From Chitinasiproducens palmae (GTDB lineage: Bacteria; Pseudomonadota; Gammaproteobacteria; Burkholderiales; Burkholderiaceae): a DNA stretch of 64,000 nucleotides. The stretch spans positions 1 through 64,000 of the forward strand of contig NZ_FNLO01000008.1 of assembly GCF_900095735.1 (NCBI RefSeq), written 5' to 3'. A program made the translations under genes and the position numbers. The notes beneath the pieces were generated by a model. It was not told where the DNA came from. It did not search any database and saw only the letters and a program-made list of their open reading frames with translations. Of the stretch, positions 39,118 through 47,623 are shown piece by piece (the first letter of the stretch is position 1; every line of letters starts with the position of its first letter).

Positions 39118-39201
39118 GTGGATCGTTCCGCGTGGATCGTTCCGCGTGGATCGTTCCGCGTGGATCGTTCCGCGTGGATCGTTCCGCGTGGGTATTCCCG
39201 C
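39118..39201. repeat. 14-base tandem array upstream of the peptide transporter
   Basis: Five identical units of GTGGATCGTTCCGC (39118-39187) are followed by one variant unit GTGGGTATTCCCGC (39188-39201). There are no spacers. The array is in the gap 38948-39253, which has no supported gene, 53 bases before the proposed GTG start of the binding-protein gene. Because 14 is not a multiple of three, gain or loss of a unit shifts any frame that crosses it. Confidence 0.93.
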
Positions 39202-39253
39202 GTGGCCGGCACGGCACGCGTCGCTGCTGCGCCGTGCGCGAGGGCCGGACACT

Positions 39254-41044
39254 GTGGCGCATGCATCACGCAGCCTGCACGGCGACCATGTTTTCGCCGC
39301 TCGCCATCCGCGTTCGCTGGCCGTCAGCGGTCGCACGGATGCCTTCGACCGTCCGCGTGCACTCGCGCGACGCCGCCCGTGCTCATCCGAAGGAGATGCA
39401 GAGATCGACGAACTCAGAGCCCGCGCCGGTGCCCACGGCAATGCGGCGATCGATGAATGTCTTGCCGGTCGCATCGGGCGGCGCGAACTGCTGCGCTACC
39501 TCGCGGCCATCGGCGTGGGCGGACTCGCGCTGCCACGCGCGGCGCTGGCTCGGTCGGCTCAAGCAGGTCAATCGACTCAACGGGGTCAAGCGGGCGCGAC
39601 CATTCGCGTCGCGGCGCTCACGCCGACCGGCGCGGTCGATCCGGTCAGGCTGTCCGATCCGGCGGGCATCGGCATCGTTTGTCAAAGCGCCGAATATCTG
39701 ATCGACGACGACGGCGACACGCTCACGCTGCGGCCGTCGCTGGCCGTCAGTTGGCAGTCTGACGCGGACGGGCGCACATGGACCTTCCGGCTCCGCGATG
39801 GCGTGCGCTTCCACGATGGCCGCGCGCTCGACGCCGCGGACGTCGTCGCCACCTTCGACCGGCTGACCGATCCGGCCGTCGGCTCGGCCGGGCTGTCGGT
39901 GCTGAAGGGCGTGCTGTCGAAGGGCGGCGCGCGGCGCGCCGACCGCCTCACCGTGGTCTTTCATCTGGACGCGCCGAACGGCAACTTTCCGTACTACGTC
40001 TCCTCGGACAATTTCAACGCGGCCATCGTGCCGGCCGACTACCGGGGCGACTTCGAGAAGCGTTCGACCGGCACAGGCCCATTTCGGCTCGAACGCTTCA
40101 CGCCGATGGTCGGCGCGAGCTTCGTCCGCAACCACGACTATTGGGGCGGCGCGGTGTTGCCGGAGCGGGTCGAGTTTCGCTTCTATGCGGACCAGCAGTC
40201 GCAACTGCTGGCGTTGCGTGGCGGCGATGCGGACCTGATGGTCGACTTCACGCCACTCAACGCCCGCAGCATGCTGCAGGACCGCCAGTTCCGGGTCAGC
40301 CGCGTGCGTTCAAGCGCACATCGCCAACTGCACATGCGATGCGATCGCGGCCCCTTCGCCGACGCGCGCGTGCGGCGCGCGCTGGCGCTGTCCATCGATC
40401 GCGGCGCGATCGTCGACGGCTTCTTCCTCGGCCGCGCGTCGGCCGGCGCCGATCACCCGTTCGCGCCGGTGTTCCCGTCCACGCCGCCCGCCTCGCCACA
40501 ACGCGGACAGCGTATCGACGAGGCGCGGCGGCTGTTGGCGGAGGCAGGCTTTCCGAACGGTTTCTCGAGCACCCTCACGACCGAGACATACATGGAGTTG
40601 CCGGACTACGCGGTGCTGCTGCAAAGCGCGGCCCGTTCGATCGGCATCGACCTGCGCCTGCGCGTCGAAAGTCAGGCGGCGTATTATGGTACGGCGGCCT
40701 TCGGCCAGTCGGACTGGCTCGACGCGCCGGTGGGCCTGACCGACTACGGCCATCGCGGCGTGCCCAACATTTTTCTCGAAGCACCGCTGACCAGCAACGG
40801 GGCCTGGAATGCCGCTCACTTCCGCGACGGCGGCTACGACAAACTGGTCAAGTCGTATGCCGCCGCCTTGCAGTTGGCCGACCAGCGTCGCATCGCGTCG
40901 CAGATTGTCGACCGGCTGCAGCGCGAGACGCCGGTGATCATCGGATACTTCTACGATGGATTGGCCCTGTCGCGGCGCTCGCTGCAGGGTTTCGCGTTCA
41001 CCGCGATCTCGCAGATCTGGCTGGCACACGCCTCTTTCAGTTGA
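39254..41044 (+). CDS. Peptide-type ABC transporter, substrate-binding protein (SBP_bac_5)
   Basis: A periplasmic solute-binding protein of the DppA/OppA class. A Tat-like signal is seen around GRRELLRYLAAIGVGGLALP with an Ala-x-Ala region after it. Mature motifs include LRPSLAVSWQSDADGRTWTF, LRDGVRFHDGRALDAADVV and GTGPFRLERF. The start is uncertain: the recognisable protein begins around base 39395, there is no ATG in frame near it, and the best candidate is the GTG at 39254 (596 residues). An AAGGAGATG lies at 39381 in a different frame, so a small indel in the sequence or in the gene is possible. Heads a four-gene importer unit. Confidence 0.8.
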   Translation: MAHASRSLHGDHVFAARHPRSLAVSGRTDAFDRPRALARRRPCSSEGDAEIDELRARAGAHGNAAIDECLAGRIGRRELLRYLAAIGVGGLALPRAALARSAQAGQSTQRGQAGATIRVAALTPTGAVDPVRLSDPAGIGIVCQSAEYLIDDDGDTLTLRPSLAVSWQSDADGRTWTFRLRDGVRFHDGRALDAADVVATFDRLTDPAVGSAGLSVLKGVLSKGGARRADRLTVVFHLDAPNGNFPYYVSSDNFNAAIVPADYRGDFEKRSTGTGPFRLERFTPMVGASFVRNHDYWGGAVLPERVEFRFYADQQSQLLALRGGDADLMVDFTPLNARSMLQDRQFRVSRVRSSAHRQLHMRCDRGPFADARVRRALALSIDRGAIVDGFFLGRASAGADHPFAPVFPSTPPASPQRGQRIDEARRLLAEAGFPNGFSSTLTTETYMELPDYAVLLQSAARSIGIDLRLRVESQAAYYGTAAFGQSDWLDAPVGLTDYGHRGVPNIFLEAPLTSNGAWNAAHFRDGGYDKLVKSYAAALQLADQRRIASQIVDRLQRETPVIIGYFYDGLALSRRSLQGFAFTAISQIWLAHASFS

Positions 41045-41064
41045 CGCGCCAACGAGAACCGTCG

Positions 41065-42105
41065 ATGACGACCGCCCCCCAACCCGCGCCAGGCCAACCC
41101 GACGGCGATACCCGCTGGCGGACGTCCGCCAGCCGGCGGGTCCATCTCGGACCGCTCGCGCGCGCCGTCGGCACGCGCCTCGCGCTGGCCGCGTGCACGC
41201 TGGCGCTGCTCGCCGTATGCATGTTCCTGGGCGGCCAGTTGCTGCCCGGCGACATCGGCCGCGCGATGCTGGGCCCGTTCGCGGACGCCCAGGCCGTCGC
41301 CGCCCTCAATCACCGGCTGGGCGTCGACCAGCCGCTGATCACGCAGTTCCTGCGGTGGGCCGGCGGCCTGCTGCGCGGCGATCTCGGCCGCTCGTACAGC
41401 TACGATGCGCCGGTGGCCAGCCTGCTCTGGCCAGCGCTGTGCAACTCGCTGAAGCTCGCGGGTCTTGCGTTTGCGATCGTCGTCCCGCTCGGCATTGCCG
41501 GCGGCGTGGTCGCCAGCCTGTACCCGAGGCGCTGGCCGGACCGGCTCATCACCGTCTTCGGCCTGGCGTTCGCCGTCGTGCCGGAGTTCGTGTCCGCGAT
41601 CGTGCTGATCCTGGTATTCGCGATCGGGCTGCGGGTGTTGCCCGTGTCGGCGTCGTTCAGTGGTGACGCGGGCTTCGGCACGCAGTTCCGCCACCTGCTG
41701 CTGCCCGCCCTGCCATTGGTCTTCGTCCTGTTCGCCTATCTGGCGCGGATCACGCGCACCGGCATGCGCGAGGCGCTCGACGCCGACTTCACGCGCACGG
41801 CGGTGCTCAAGGGTCTGCCGCTGCGCACCGTGCTCTGGCGTCACGTGCTGCGCAACGCGCTGGCCCCCGCGTTGGCGGTGGCCGCGACACAACTCGGCTA
41901 CATGGTCGGTGGCCTGGTGGTGGTCGAAACCATCTTTCATTACCGCGGCATCGGCAGCCTGGTATTCGAGGCCGCGCGGGCCAAGGATTTTCCAATGCTC
42001 GAAGCCGGCGTCCTGACCATCGGCGTGATCTACGTGCTCGCCGGCCTGCTGGCCGACGCGCTGCAAGCCTGGCTCGACCCCAGACAGCGCAAGGCCGGCC
42101 GATGA
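41065..42105 (+). CDS. Peptide-type ABC transporter, permease 1 (DppB-like)
   Basis: A 346-residue inner-membrane permease with about six helices. The family motif is present in the last third (YLARITRTGMREALDADFTR and VLKGLPLRTVLWRHVLRNAL, each partly the EAA coupling loop). It begins 20 bases after the binding protein gene and ends with a four-base overlap with the second permease. A 35-residue cytoplasmic N-terminus precedes the first helix. Substrate may be a peptide, nickel or a related small molecule. Confidence 0.9.
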   Translation: MTTAPQPAPGQPDGDTRWRTSASRRVHLGPLARAVGTRLALAACTLALLAVCMFLGGQLLPGDIGRAMLGPFADAQAVAALNHRLGVDQPLITQFLRWAGGLLRGDLGRSYSYDAPVASLLWPALCNSLKLAGLAFAIVVPLGIAGGVVASLYPRRWPDRLITVFGLAFAVVPEFVSAIVLILVFAIGLRVLPVSASFSGDAGFGTQFRHLLLPALPLVFVLFAYLARITRTGMREALDADFTRTAVLKGLPLRTVLWRHVLRNALAPALAVAATQLGYMVGGLVVVETIFHYRGIGSLVFEAARAKDFPMLEAGVLTIGVIYVLAGLLADALQAWLDPRQRKAGR

Positions 42106-42947
42106 ACGCGATCTCCCGTCACACCGCTCGCGGCGGCCCGTTGCGCGGCCTGCTCGGCCATCCCGGCTTCGTGGTCGGCGCCGTCGTGCTGCTGTTCTGG
42201 TTGGCATGCGCGATCGGCGGCACGGCGCTCGCACCGCAAGACCCATACGCGGTCGCACCGCGCGCCGCCCTGCTGCCGCCATCGGCGGACCATTGGTTCG
42301 GCACCGACCGACTCGGGCGCGACGTGTTTTCGCGCGTGCTTGCCGGCGCGCGCGACATCCTCGCCGTGGCGCCGCTGGCGACGCTGCTCGGCACGGCGGT
42401 CGGCACCGTGCTCGGCTTGTTCGCCGGCTATTACCGCGGCGCGGTGGACGCCATTCTCGGTCGCCTCATCGAGGTCGTGCTCGCGCTGCCGCTGGTGATC
42501 GTCGCGCTGTTCGCGCTGTCGGCGCTGGGTGGCGATCGGCTGACGGTGGTCGTGGTGATCGCCGCGGTATTCGCGCCGATCACCGCGCGCACCGTGCGCG
42601 CCGCCACCGGGCGCGAGCGCAATCTCGACTACGTCGCCGCCGCGCAGTTGCGCGGCGAACACGCCGGCTACATCGTGTTTCGCGAAATACTGCCGAACAT
42701 TGCCGCGACGGTCGTGGTCGAGGCCGCGGTGCGGCTCGGCTACGCCATTTTCACCGTCGCCACGCTGTCGTTCCTCGGCTTTGGCACCCAGCCGCCCTCG
42801 CCGGACTGGGGGCTGACGATCGCCGAGAATTACACGTCGCTGGCCGGCGGCGCCTGGTGGACCGTCGCGTTCGCCGCGCTGGCGACCGCCTCGCTGGTGA
42901 TTGCCGTCAATCTGATCGCCGACGCGCTCGGGCAGGACCTGCGATGA
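42102..42947 (+). CDS. Peptide-type ABC transporter, permease 2 (DppC-like)
   Basis: A 281-residue permease, partner of the DppB-like protein. It has the DppC N-terminal signature HWFGTDRLGRDVFSRVLAGAR and the coupling loop YVAAAQLRGEHAGYIVFREILPN (in parts). The ATG at 42102 overlaps the preceding stop by four bases, and its own stop overlaps the ATPase start by four bases, so the whole set is coupled. Confidence 0.92.
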   Translation: MNAISRHTARGGPLRGLLGHPGFVVGAVVLLFWLACAIGGTALAPQDPYAVAPRAALLPPSADHWFGTDRLGRDVFSRVLAGARDILAVAPLATLLGTAVGTVLGLFAGYYRGAVDAILGRLIEVVLALPLVIVALFALSALGGDRLTVVVVIAAVFAPITARTVRAATGRERNLDYVAAAQLRGEHAGYIVFREILPNIAATVVVEAAVRLGYAIFTVATLSFLGFGTQPPSPDWGLTIAENYTSLAGGAWWTVAFAALATASLVIAVNLIADALGQDLR

Positions 42948-45097
42948 GCACGCGTGACATTCCCTCATCGACGCATGCCGCTGCGGTCGCAACGGACGCC
43001 GTGCTGCGTCTGCACAACGTATCGCTGCGTTACGATGGCCCGGGCGGCCCGGGCCGCCCCCGTGCGACGCCCGTGGTGCGCGACGTATCGCTGCAATTGC
43101 GGCCCGGCGAGTCGTATGGCCTGGTCGGCGAATCGGGATGCGGCAAGTCGACCATCGCGCTGGCGATCGCGGGCTATCTGCCGCGCGGCGGCGCCGTCAG
43201 CGCGGGCGAGATCCACGTCGCCGGCAAACGGCTCGACCAGCTCGACGCGACGGGCTTGCGCACGTTGCGCCGCGAGGATGTCGGTCTCGTGTATCAGGAT
43301 CCGGCGCGAGCGCTCAATCCGGCGTTGACCGTCGCGCGCCAGTTGCACGAAGTGTTTGCACTGCGCGGCGCCACGACGGCGCAGATGCCACCGTTGTTGC
43401 GCGAGGCGCTCGCCCAGGTGCGCATCGAAGCGGTCGACCGGGTGCTCGCCAGCTATCCGCACGAGTTGTCGGGCGGCATGCAGCAACGGGTGGTCATCGC
43501 GATGGCGCTCGCCAAGCGGCCCCGCCTGCTGATCCTCGACGAGCCGACCACCGGACTGGATGCCACCGTCGAGGCGGAGGTGCTGGATCTGGTCGGACAG
43601 CTGCGGCGCGAACTGGGCATGGCCACGCTGTTGATCAGCCACAACCTGGCCGTGGTCGCGCGCGTGTGCGAACGCGTCGGCGTGCTGTACGCGGGCGAGT
43701 TGGTCGAGGAAGGACCAAGCGCCGCGTTGTTCTCGTCACCGCGCCATCCCTACACGCTGGCGCTGTTGCGCTGCCTGCCCGGCCAGGCGCCGCGCGCGAC
43801 GCGTCTGGCCACGATTCCCGGGCAATTGCCGCCGCCGGGCAGCCGTCCGAACGGCTGCGTCTTCACCGAACGTTGTCCGATCGCGGCGGAACGCTGCGCG
43901 GTCGAAGCCCCGCGCGCCTATCTGATCGACGCGCGCCCGCAGCGGCGCAGTCGCTGCCATTTCCACACCCGCGTGGCGACGATCCCGCTGGTCGCGGACG
44001 CGGGACCCGAGCCGACGCACGACGGCGCCGCTACGGCCGAACCCGCGCAGGCGGGCCCGGCCGCGCCCGCCGAGGCGCCCGTCCTGCGCGCCCGCGCGCT
44101 GTCGAAGACGTATCGGGTCGACGGCCGCCCGCTCAAGGCGCTGGACGACGTCTCCCTCGACCTTGCGGCCGGCGAAACGCTCGGTCTGGTCGGCGAGTCC
44201 GGCAGCGGCAAGAGCACGCTCGCCCGTCTGGTGCTGGGGCTGGTCGAGGCCGATCCCGGCGGCGCGGTCGAGTTGGACGGCAGTCCCGCGCACGCGCGCG
44301 TGACGCGGCGCACGCGTGCCCAGTCGCGCTACCTGCAAGCCGTCTTCCAGAATCCGGGCGAAGCGCTGAACCGCGCGCATACGGTGCGCCGGCTGGTGGG
44401 GCGCGCGCTCGGCAAGCTCGGCCGCGTCGCGCGCGCCGAACGCCCGGCGCGCGTCAGCGCCCTGCTCGACGCAGTGCGGCTGCCGCGCCATTGGATCGAT
44501 GCCCGCAGCCGTCAGTTGTCCGGCGGCATGCAGCAGCGCGTCGCGATCGCGCGTGCCTTCGCGGGGGCACCCCGCGTGGTGGTGTGCGACGAGCCGACGT
44601 CGGCGCTGGACGTCTCGGTGCAAGCCGCGATCCTCAACCTGCTTGGCGATCTGCAGCGCGAACACCGCACCAGCTATCTGTTCATTTCGCACGACCTTGC
44701 CGTCGTACGGCACGTATCGGATCGGGTCGGCGTGCTGTACCGCGGGCGTCTCGTCGAACTGGGGCCTGCGGAGGCCGTGTTCACGCGGCCTGGCCATCCC
44801 TACACGCGCGCGCTGCTCGCGGCTGGCACGGCGCTGACGGCGCCAGGCGCAAACGGTGGCGCCGCCGCAGCCGACCACGATGCGGCAGGCTGCGCGTTCC
44901 GCGAGCGCTGTCCGTCGGCGACCGATGCCAGGTGCGCCAACGCCGCGCCGGTCCTGCGTCCCTGGCAAGACGGCCAGTTGGTCGCCTGCCACGCACGCGA
45001 TACGGCAGCGGCGCCGGGTCGGGTGCCAGATCAGGCGCCCGGACCGGGACCGACACAGGGACCGACACAGGAACCAACGCGGGGACCGAACAGCTGA
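42944..45097 (+). CDS. Fused DppD-DppF peptide-type ABC transporter ATPase
   Basis: A 717-residue protein with two complete ATPase halves. The first has GESGCGKST, LSGGMQQRVVIAMAL and LLILDEPTTGLDATVE; the second has GESGSGKST, LSGGMQQRVAIARAF and VVVCDEPTSALDVSVQ. Each half ends in an oligopeptide-type C-terminal motif with cysteines (GCVFTERCPIAAERC and GCAFRERCPSATDARC), which suggests 4Fe-4S binding as in other Opp/Dpp ATPases. A 25-residue Ala/Pro linker joins the halves. The last 20 residues repeat GPTQ/EPTR, encoded by a 12-base tandem array (45047-45082). The ATG at 42944 overlaps the permease stop. Confidence 0.92.
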   Translation: MSTRDIPSSTHAAAVATDAVLRLHNVSLRYDGPGGPGRPRATPVVRDVSLQLRPGESYGLVGESGCGKSTIALAIAGYLPRGGAVSAGEIHVAGKRLDQLDATGLRTLRREDVGLVYQDPARALNPALTVARQLHEVFALRGATTAQMPPLLREALAQVRIEAVDRVLASYPHELSGGMQQRVVIAMALAKRPRLLILDEPTTGLDATVEAEVLDLVGQLRRELGMATLLISHNLAVVARVCERVGVLYAGELVEEGPSAALFSSPRHPYTLALLRCLPGQAPRATRLATIPGQLPPPGSRPNGCVFTERCPIAAERCAVEAPRAYLIDARPQRRSRCHFHTRVATIPLVADAGPEPTHDGAATAEPAQAGPAAPAEAPVLRARALSKTYRVDGRPLKALDDVSLDLAAGETLGLVGESGSGKSTLARLVLGLVEADPGGAVELDGSPAHARVTRRTRAQSRYLQAVFQNPGEALNRAHTVRRLVGRALGKLGRVARAERPARVSALLDAVRLPRHWIDARSRQLSGGMQQRVAIARAFAGAPRVVVCDEPTSALDVSVQAAILNLLGDLQREHRTSYLFISHDLAVVRHVSDRVGVLYRGRLVELGPAEAVFTRPGHPYTRALLAAGTALTAPGANGGAAAADHDAAGCAFRERCPSATDARCANAAPVLRPWQDGQLVACHARDTAAAPGRVPDQAPGPGPTQGPTQEPTRGPNS

Positions 45098-45179
45098 CGC
45101 GCGGCGCCTGGGCCGGGCGTGCAACGCCGGCATCGGGCTGCCATCATGTTTGAGTGTTTCAACCGAGGAGAAGGGAACA

Positions 45180-45680
45180 ATGAAGCAGAAAATCCGATAT
45201 GCCGCCGCCGTCCTGACCTGTCTCGCGCCGCTCGCGCTGGCTTGCCAGTCGGCCCAGGCGCAGGCGCCGGCCGCGCCGACTGCCCCGAACGCCCAGGCCG
45301 CCGCGCCGACGGATGCGCCGACCGGTGCACCGACTGGGGCGCGTAATGCCATGCAGGAAGCGGCCGCGTCGTGGAACGCCTACACGCTGATGCAGCAGTG
45401 TCAGGACAAGAGCGACAACGTCTCGCAGGCACAGTGCACCAGTGCCGTACGCGGCGTGGTGCACGGCTATCAGTACGGCGTGCTGTTCCTCGCGCAGCAT
45501 GCGACGGTCGACAACAAACGCGTACAGCCGATCGCGCTGTGCATCGATCGCACGCCGCTCAGCACGCTCGTCGACGAGTACGTGCAGGATGCGCAGCAGG
45601 TCAGCCCGGAGACGCTCAGCAAGACGCCCGCCGAGGTCGCGTTGCTCGGCTCGATCCACCAGCACCACCCGTGCCGCTGA
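45180..45680 (+). CDS. Secreted Rap1a/Tai-like protein
   Basis: A 166-residue protein with a signal peptide (MKQKIRYAAAVLTCLAPLAL) and an Ala/Pro/Thr spacer made of APT(D/G) repeats. The rest fits the Rap1a/Tai pattern: a paired Cys (LMQQCQDKSDNV...AQCTSAVRGVVHGYQYG), ALCIDRTPLSTLV and a terminal HHPCR. Some Rap1a proteins are immunity proteins for type VI amidase effectors, but many occur alone. No effector is seen beside it. The ribosome site GAGGAGAAGGG is very strong. ATG at 45180. Confidence 0.75.
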   Translation: MKQKIRYAAAVLTCLAPLALACQSAQAQAPAAPTAPNAQAAAPTDAPTGAPTGARNAMQEAAASWNAYTLMQQCQDKSDNVSQAQCTSAVRGVVHGYQYGVLFLAQHATVDNKRVQPIALCIDRTPLSTLVDEYVQDAQQVSPETLSKTPAEVALLGSIHQHHPCR

Positions 45681-45780
45681 GGCGCGGCAGGGCCTGACCG
45701 AGCGCTGCCGCGCCCGCGTCCGGCCGGCTGCCTGTCAGCCGGCCGGCATGGTCCGCCGTACCTTACGAAACGCCATCCAG

Positions 45781-45835
45781 ACGCCGTCCAAACGCGGGCT
45801 AACCCGCAGGCTGGACGGCGTTTTGTTGTGTAAAA
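45781..45835 (+). terminator. Intrinsic terminator upstream of the porin gene
   Basis: ACGCCGTCCA (45781-45790) pairs with TGGACGGCGT (45822-45831), with an inner GCGGG/CCCGC stem (45794-45798 with 45103-type arm at 45803-45807), then TTTTGTTG. It ends the transcript from 45180. The rest of the gap to 45984 is the porin leader; a weak TTGAGC/TATCTT promoter pair is near 45867-45896. Confidence 0.85.
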
Positions 45836-45984
45836 GTCACATGGCGGCCGTGAAGCGCAGCTTTATTTGAGCACGCGAAAACAAGTTTGCTATCTTTCGG
45901 TCAGCTTCTCGCGAAGTTGTCGCGGACGAAACCTCGAAGAATGGATCGACGCCGCGTTTAACAATTGATGGAGATCTTAAACCC

Positions 45985-47163
45985 ATGAAAAAATCGCTTC
46001 TCGCCGTGGCAGCGTTGAGCACCTTCGCCGGTGCCGCCCACGCGCAAAGCAGCGTCACCCTGTACGGGATCATCGACGCAGGCGTGAACTACACCAGCAA
46101 CGTGCGCACCAGCGCGACGACGAACGGCCGTCAATTCAACCTGACGAGCGGCGTCATGCAAGGCAGCCGTTGGGGTCTGCGTGGCACGGAAGACCTCGGT
46201 GGCGGTCTGAAGGCGATCTTCGTGTTGGAAAACGGCTTTGACGTCGCTGGCGGCGGCCTGGGTCAAGGCGGCCGCATGTTCGGTCGTCAAGCCTTCGTCG
46301 GCCTGAGCAGCAACCAGTACGGCTCGGTGACCCTCGGTCGCCAGTACGACTCGGTCGTCGACTTCGTCGGCCCGTTCGAAGCCGGTTCGCAATGGGGTGG
46401 CTACGTTTCGGCTCACCCGGCTGACCTGGACAACTTCAACAACGCGTTCCGTACCAACAACGCGATCAAGTACACCAGCAACAACTACAACGGCTTCAAG
46501 TTCGGCGGTCTGTACAGCCTGGGCGGCGTTGCAGGCGACAACAGCCGCAACCAAGTCTGGTCGCTGGGTGCTGGCTACGCGAACGGCCCGGTTGGCTTCG
46601 GCGTCGGCTACTTGAACGTCCGTAACCCGAACATCGCGTTTGGCGGAGGCAACTCGTCGACCTCGACGGCTGCGACCAGCTACTTCTCGTCGCCGGTCAC
46701 CGCTGGCTTCGCGTCGGCCCACACGCTGCAAGTCATCGGCGCGGGCGGTTCGTACGCCTTCGGCCCGGCCACGCTCGGCCTGACCTACAGCAACACGAAG
46801 TTCAAGGATCTGGGCGACACGACGTCGGGCCCGAACCCGTACGGCTACACGGGCAGCGCGACGTTCAACAACGCCGAAATCAACTTCAAGTATCAGCTGA
46901 CCCCGGCCCTGCTGGCTGGCGCTGCTTACGACTACACCCGTGGCCCGGACATCAACGGCAGCCGCGCCCAGTACCACCAAGGCTCGCTGGGTCTGGACTA
47001 CTTCCTGTCGAAGCGCACCGACGTCTACATCATCGGCGTGTTCCAGAAGGCCAAGGGCAACGATTCGACGGGCCAGTCGGCTGTCGCCTCGATCAACGGT
47101 CTGACCGCTTCGAGCAGCGACCGTCAAGCCTACGTCCGCGTCGGCGTGCGTCACAAGTTCTAA
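45985..47163 (+). CDS. Outer-membrane porin (Gram-negative porin, OmpC/Omp32 type)
   Basis: A 392-residue trimeric beta-barrel porin for general diffusion across the outer membrane. The signal peptide is MKKSLLAVAALSTFAGAAHA; the mature protein begins QSSVTLYGIIDAGVNY, has GSRWGLRGTEDLGGGLKAIF and FGRQAFVGLSSNQYGSVTLGRQ (in parts), and ends YVRVGVRHKF with a C-terminal Phe for barrel assembly. Codon use is visibly biased to GGT, AAC and CGT-type codons compared with its neighbours, as expected of a highly expressed gene. It lies between two terminators and so forms a single-gene unit. Confidence 0.96.
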   Translation: MKKSLLAVAALSTFAGAAHAQSSVTLYGIIDAGVNYTSNVRTSATTNGRQFNLTSGVMQGSRWGLRGTEDLGGGLKAIFVLENGFDVAGGGLGQGGRMFGRQAFVGLSSNQYGSVTLGRQYDSVVDFVGPFEAGSQWGGYVSAHPADLDNFNNAFRTNNAIKYTSNNYNGFKFGGLYSLGGVAGDNSRNQVWSLGAGYANGPVGFGVGYLNVRNPNIAFGGGNSSTSTAATSYFSSPVTAGFASAHTLQVIGAGGSYAFGPATLGLTYSNTKFKDLGDTTSGPNPYGYTGSATFNNAEINFKYQLTPALLAGAAYDYTRGPDINGSRAQYHQGSLGLDYFLSKRTDVYIIGVFQKAKGNDSTGQSAVASINGLTASSSDRQAYVRVGVRHKF

Positions 47164-47187
47164 GAGCAACGATAGTTGTATCCTTCG

Positions 47188-47212
47188 AAAGGCACCTTCG
47201 GGTGCCTTTTTT
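47188..47212 (+). terminator. Intrinsic terminator of the porin gene
   Basis: AAAGGCACC (47188-47196), TTCG tetraloop, GGTGCCTTT (47201-47209), followed by more T. Confidence 0.95.
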
Positions 47213-47623
47213 TATTTCCGATGACGGCAGCGGCGCGCGCTGCGTGGTCGCTTTACTCGTTCCGCGATGGCAGGATCGTACGCGCACACCGGTCGCGTCA
47301 TCCGCAGTGCGACGCGGCGGCCGCGTGCGATTCGGCAGTGCGCGCGGTGTCGCCAGAACGCGTGGCCGGCTGCGCTGGCCTCGCACTGACCCGCACTGAC
47401 CCGCGCTGACCTGCCCGGGCTGGCGCATCGGCCGGCGAACCCATCGCGCAGTGCGGGCGAGCACTTGGCAGTGGCTGGCGAGAGCGCCCCGCCGCCTTGC
47501 CGGCGCAACGTCACCAAGGCAACGAGCGCCGCGTCCGGCAGCGTAGCGGCGCCGGACCATCAGAGTCGCCGCCGCTTGGCCGCCCCTGGGCCGGCGGGAA
47601 CAGCGAGTACGCCAGCAGCCGGA
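47213..47623. other. Gap between porin terminator and the panE-like gene
   Basis: No gene, repeat or clear signal is seen. Short direct repeats such as GCACTGACCCGCACTGACCC near 47385-47404 (10-base unit twice) are the only structure. Confidence 0.4.

Noticed and set aside
39118-39201. Repeats that might be a CRISPR array
   Set aside because: Units are directly adjacent with no spacers and no cas gene is nearby.
45180-45680. Rap1a/Tai-like protein considered as a type VI immunity protein
   Set aside because: No effector or secretion gene is adjacent; similarity is only at the level of Cys spacing.
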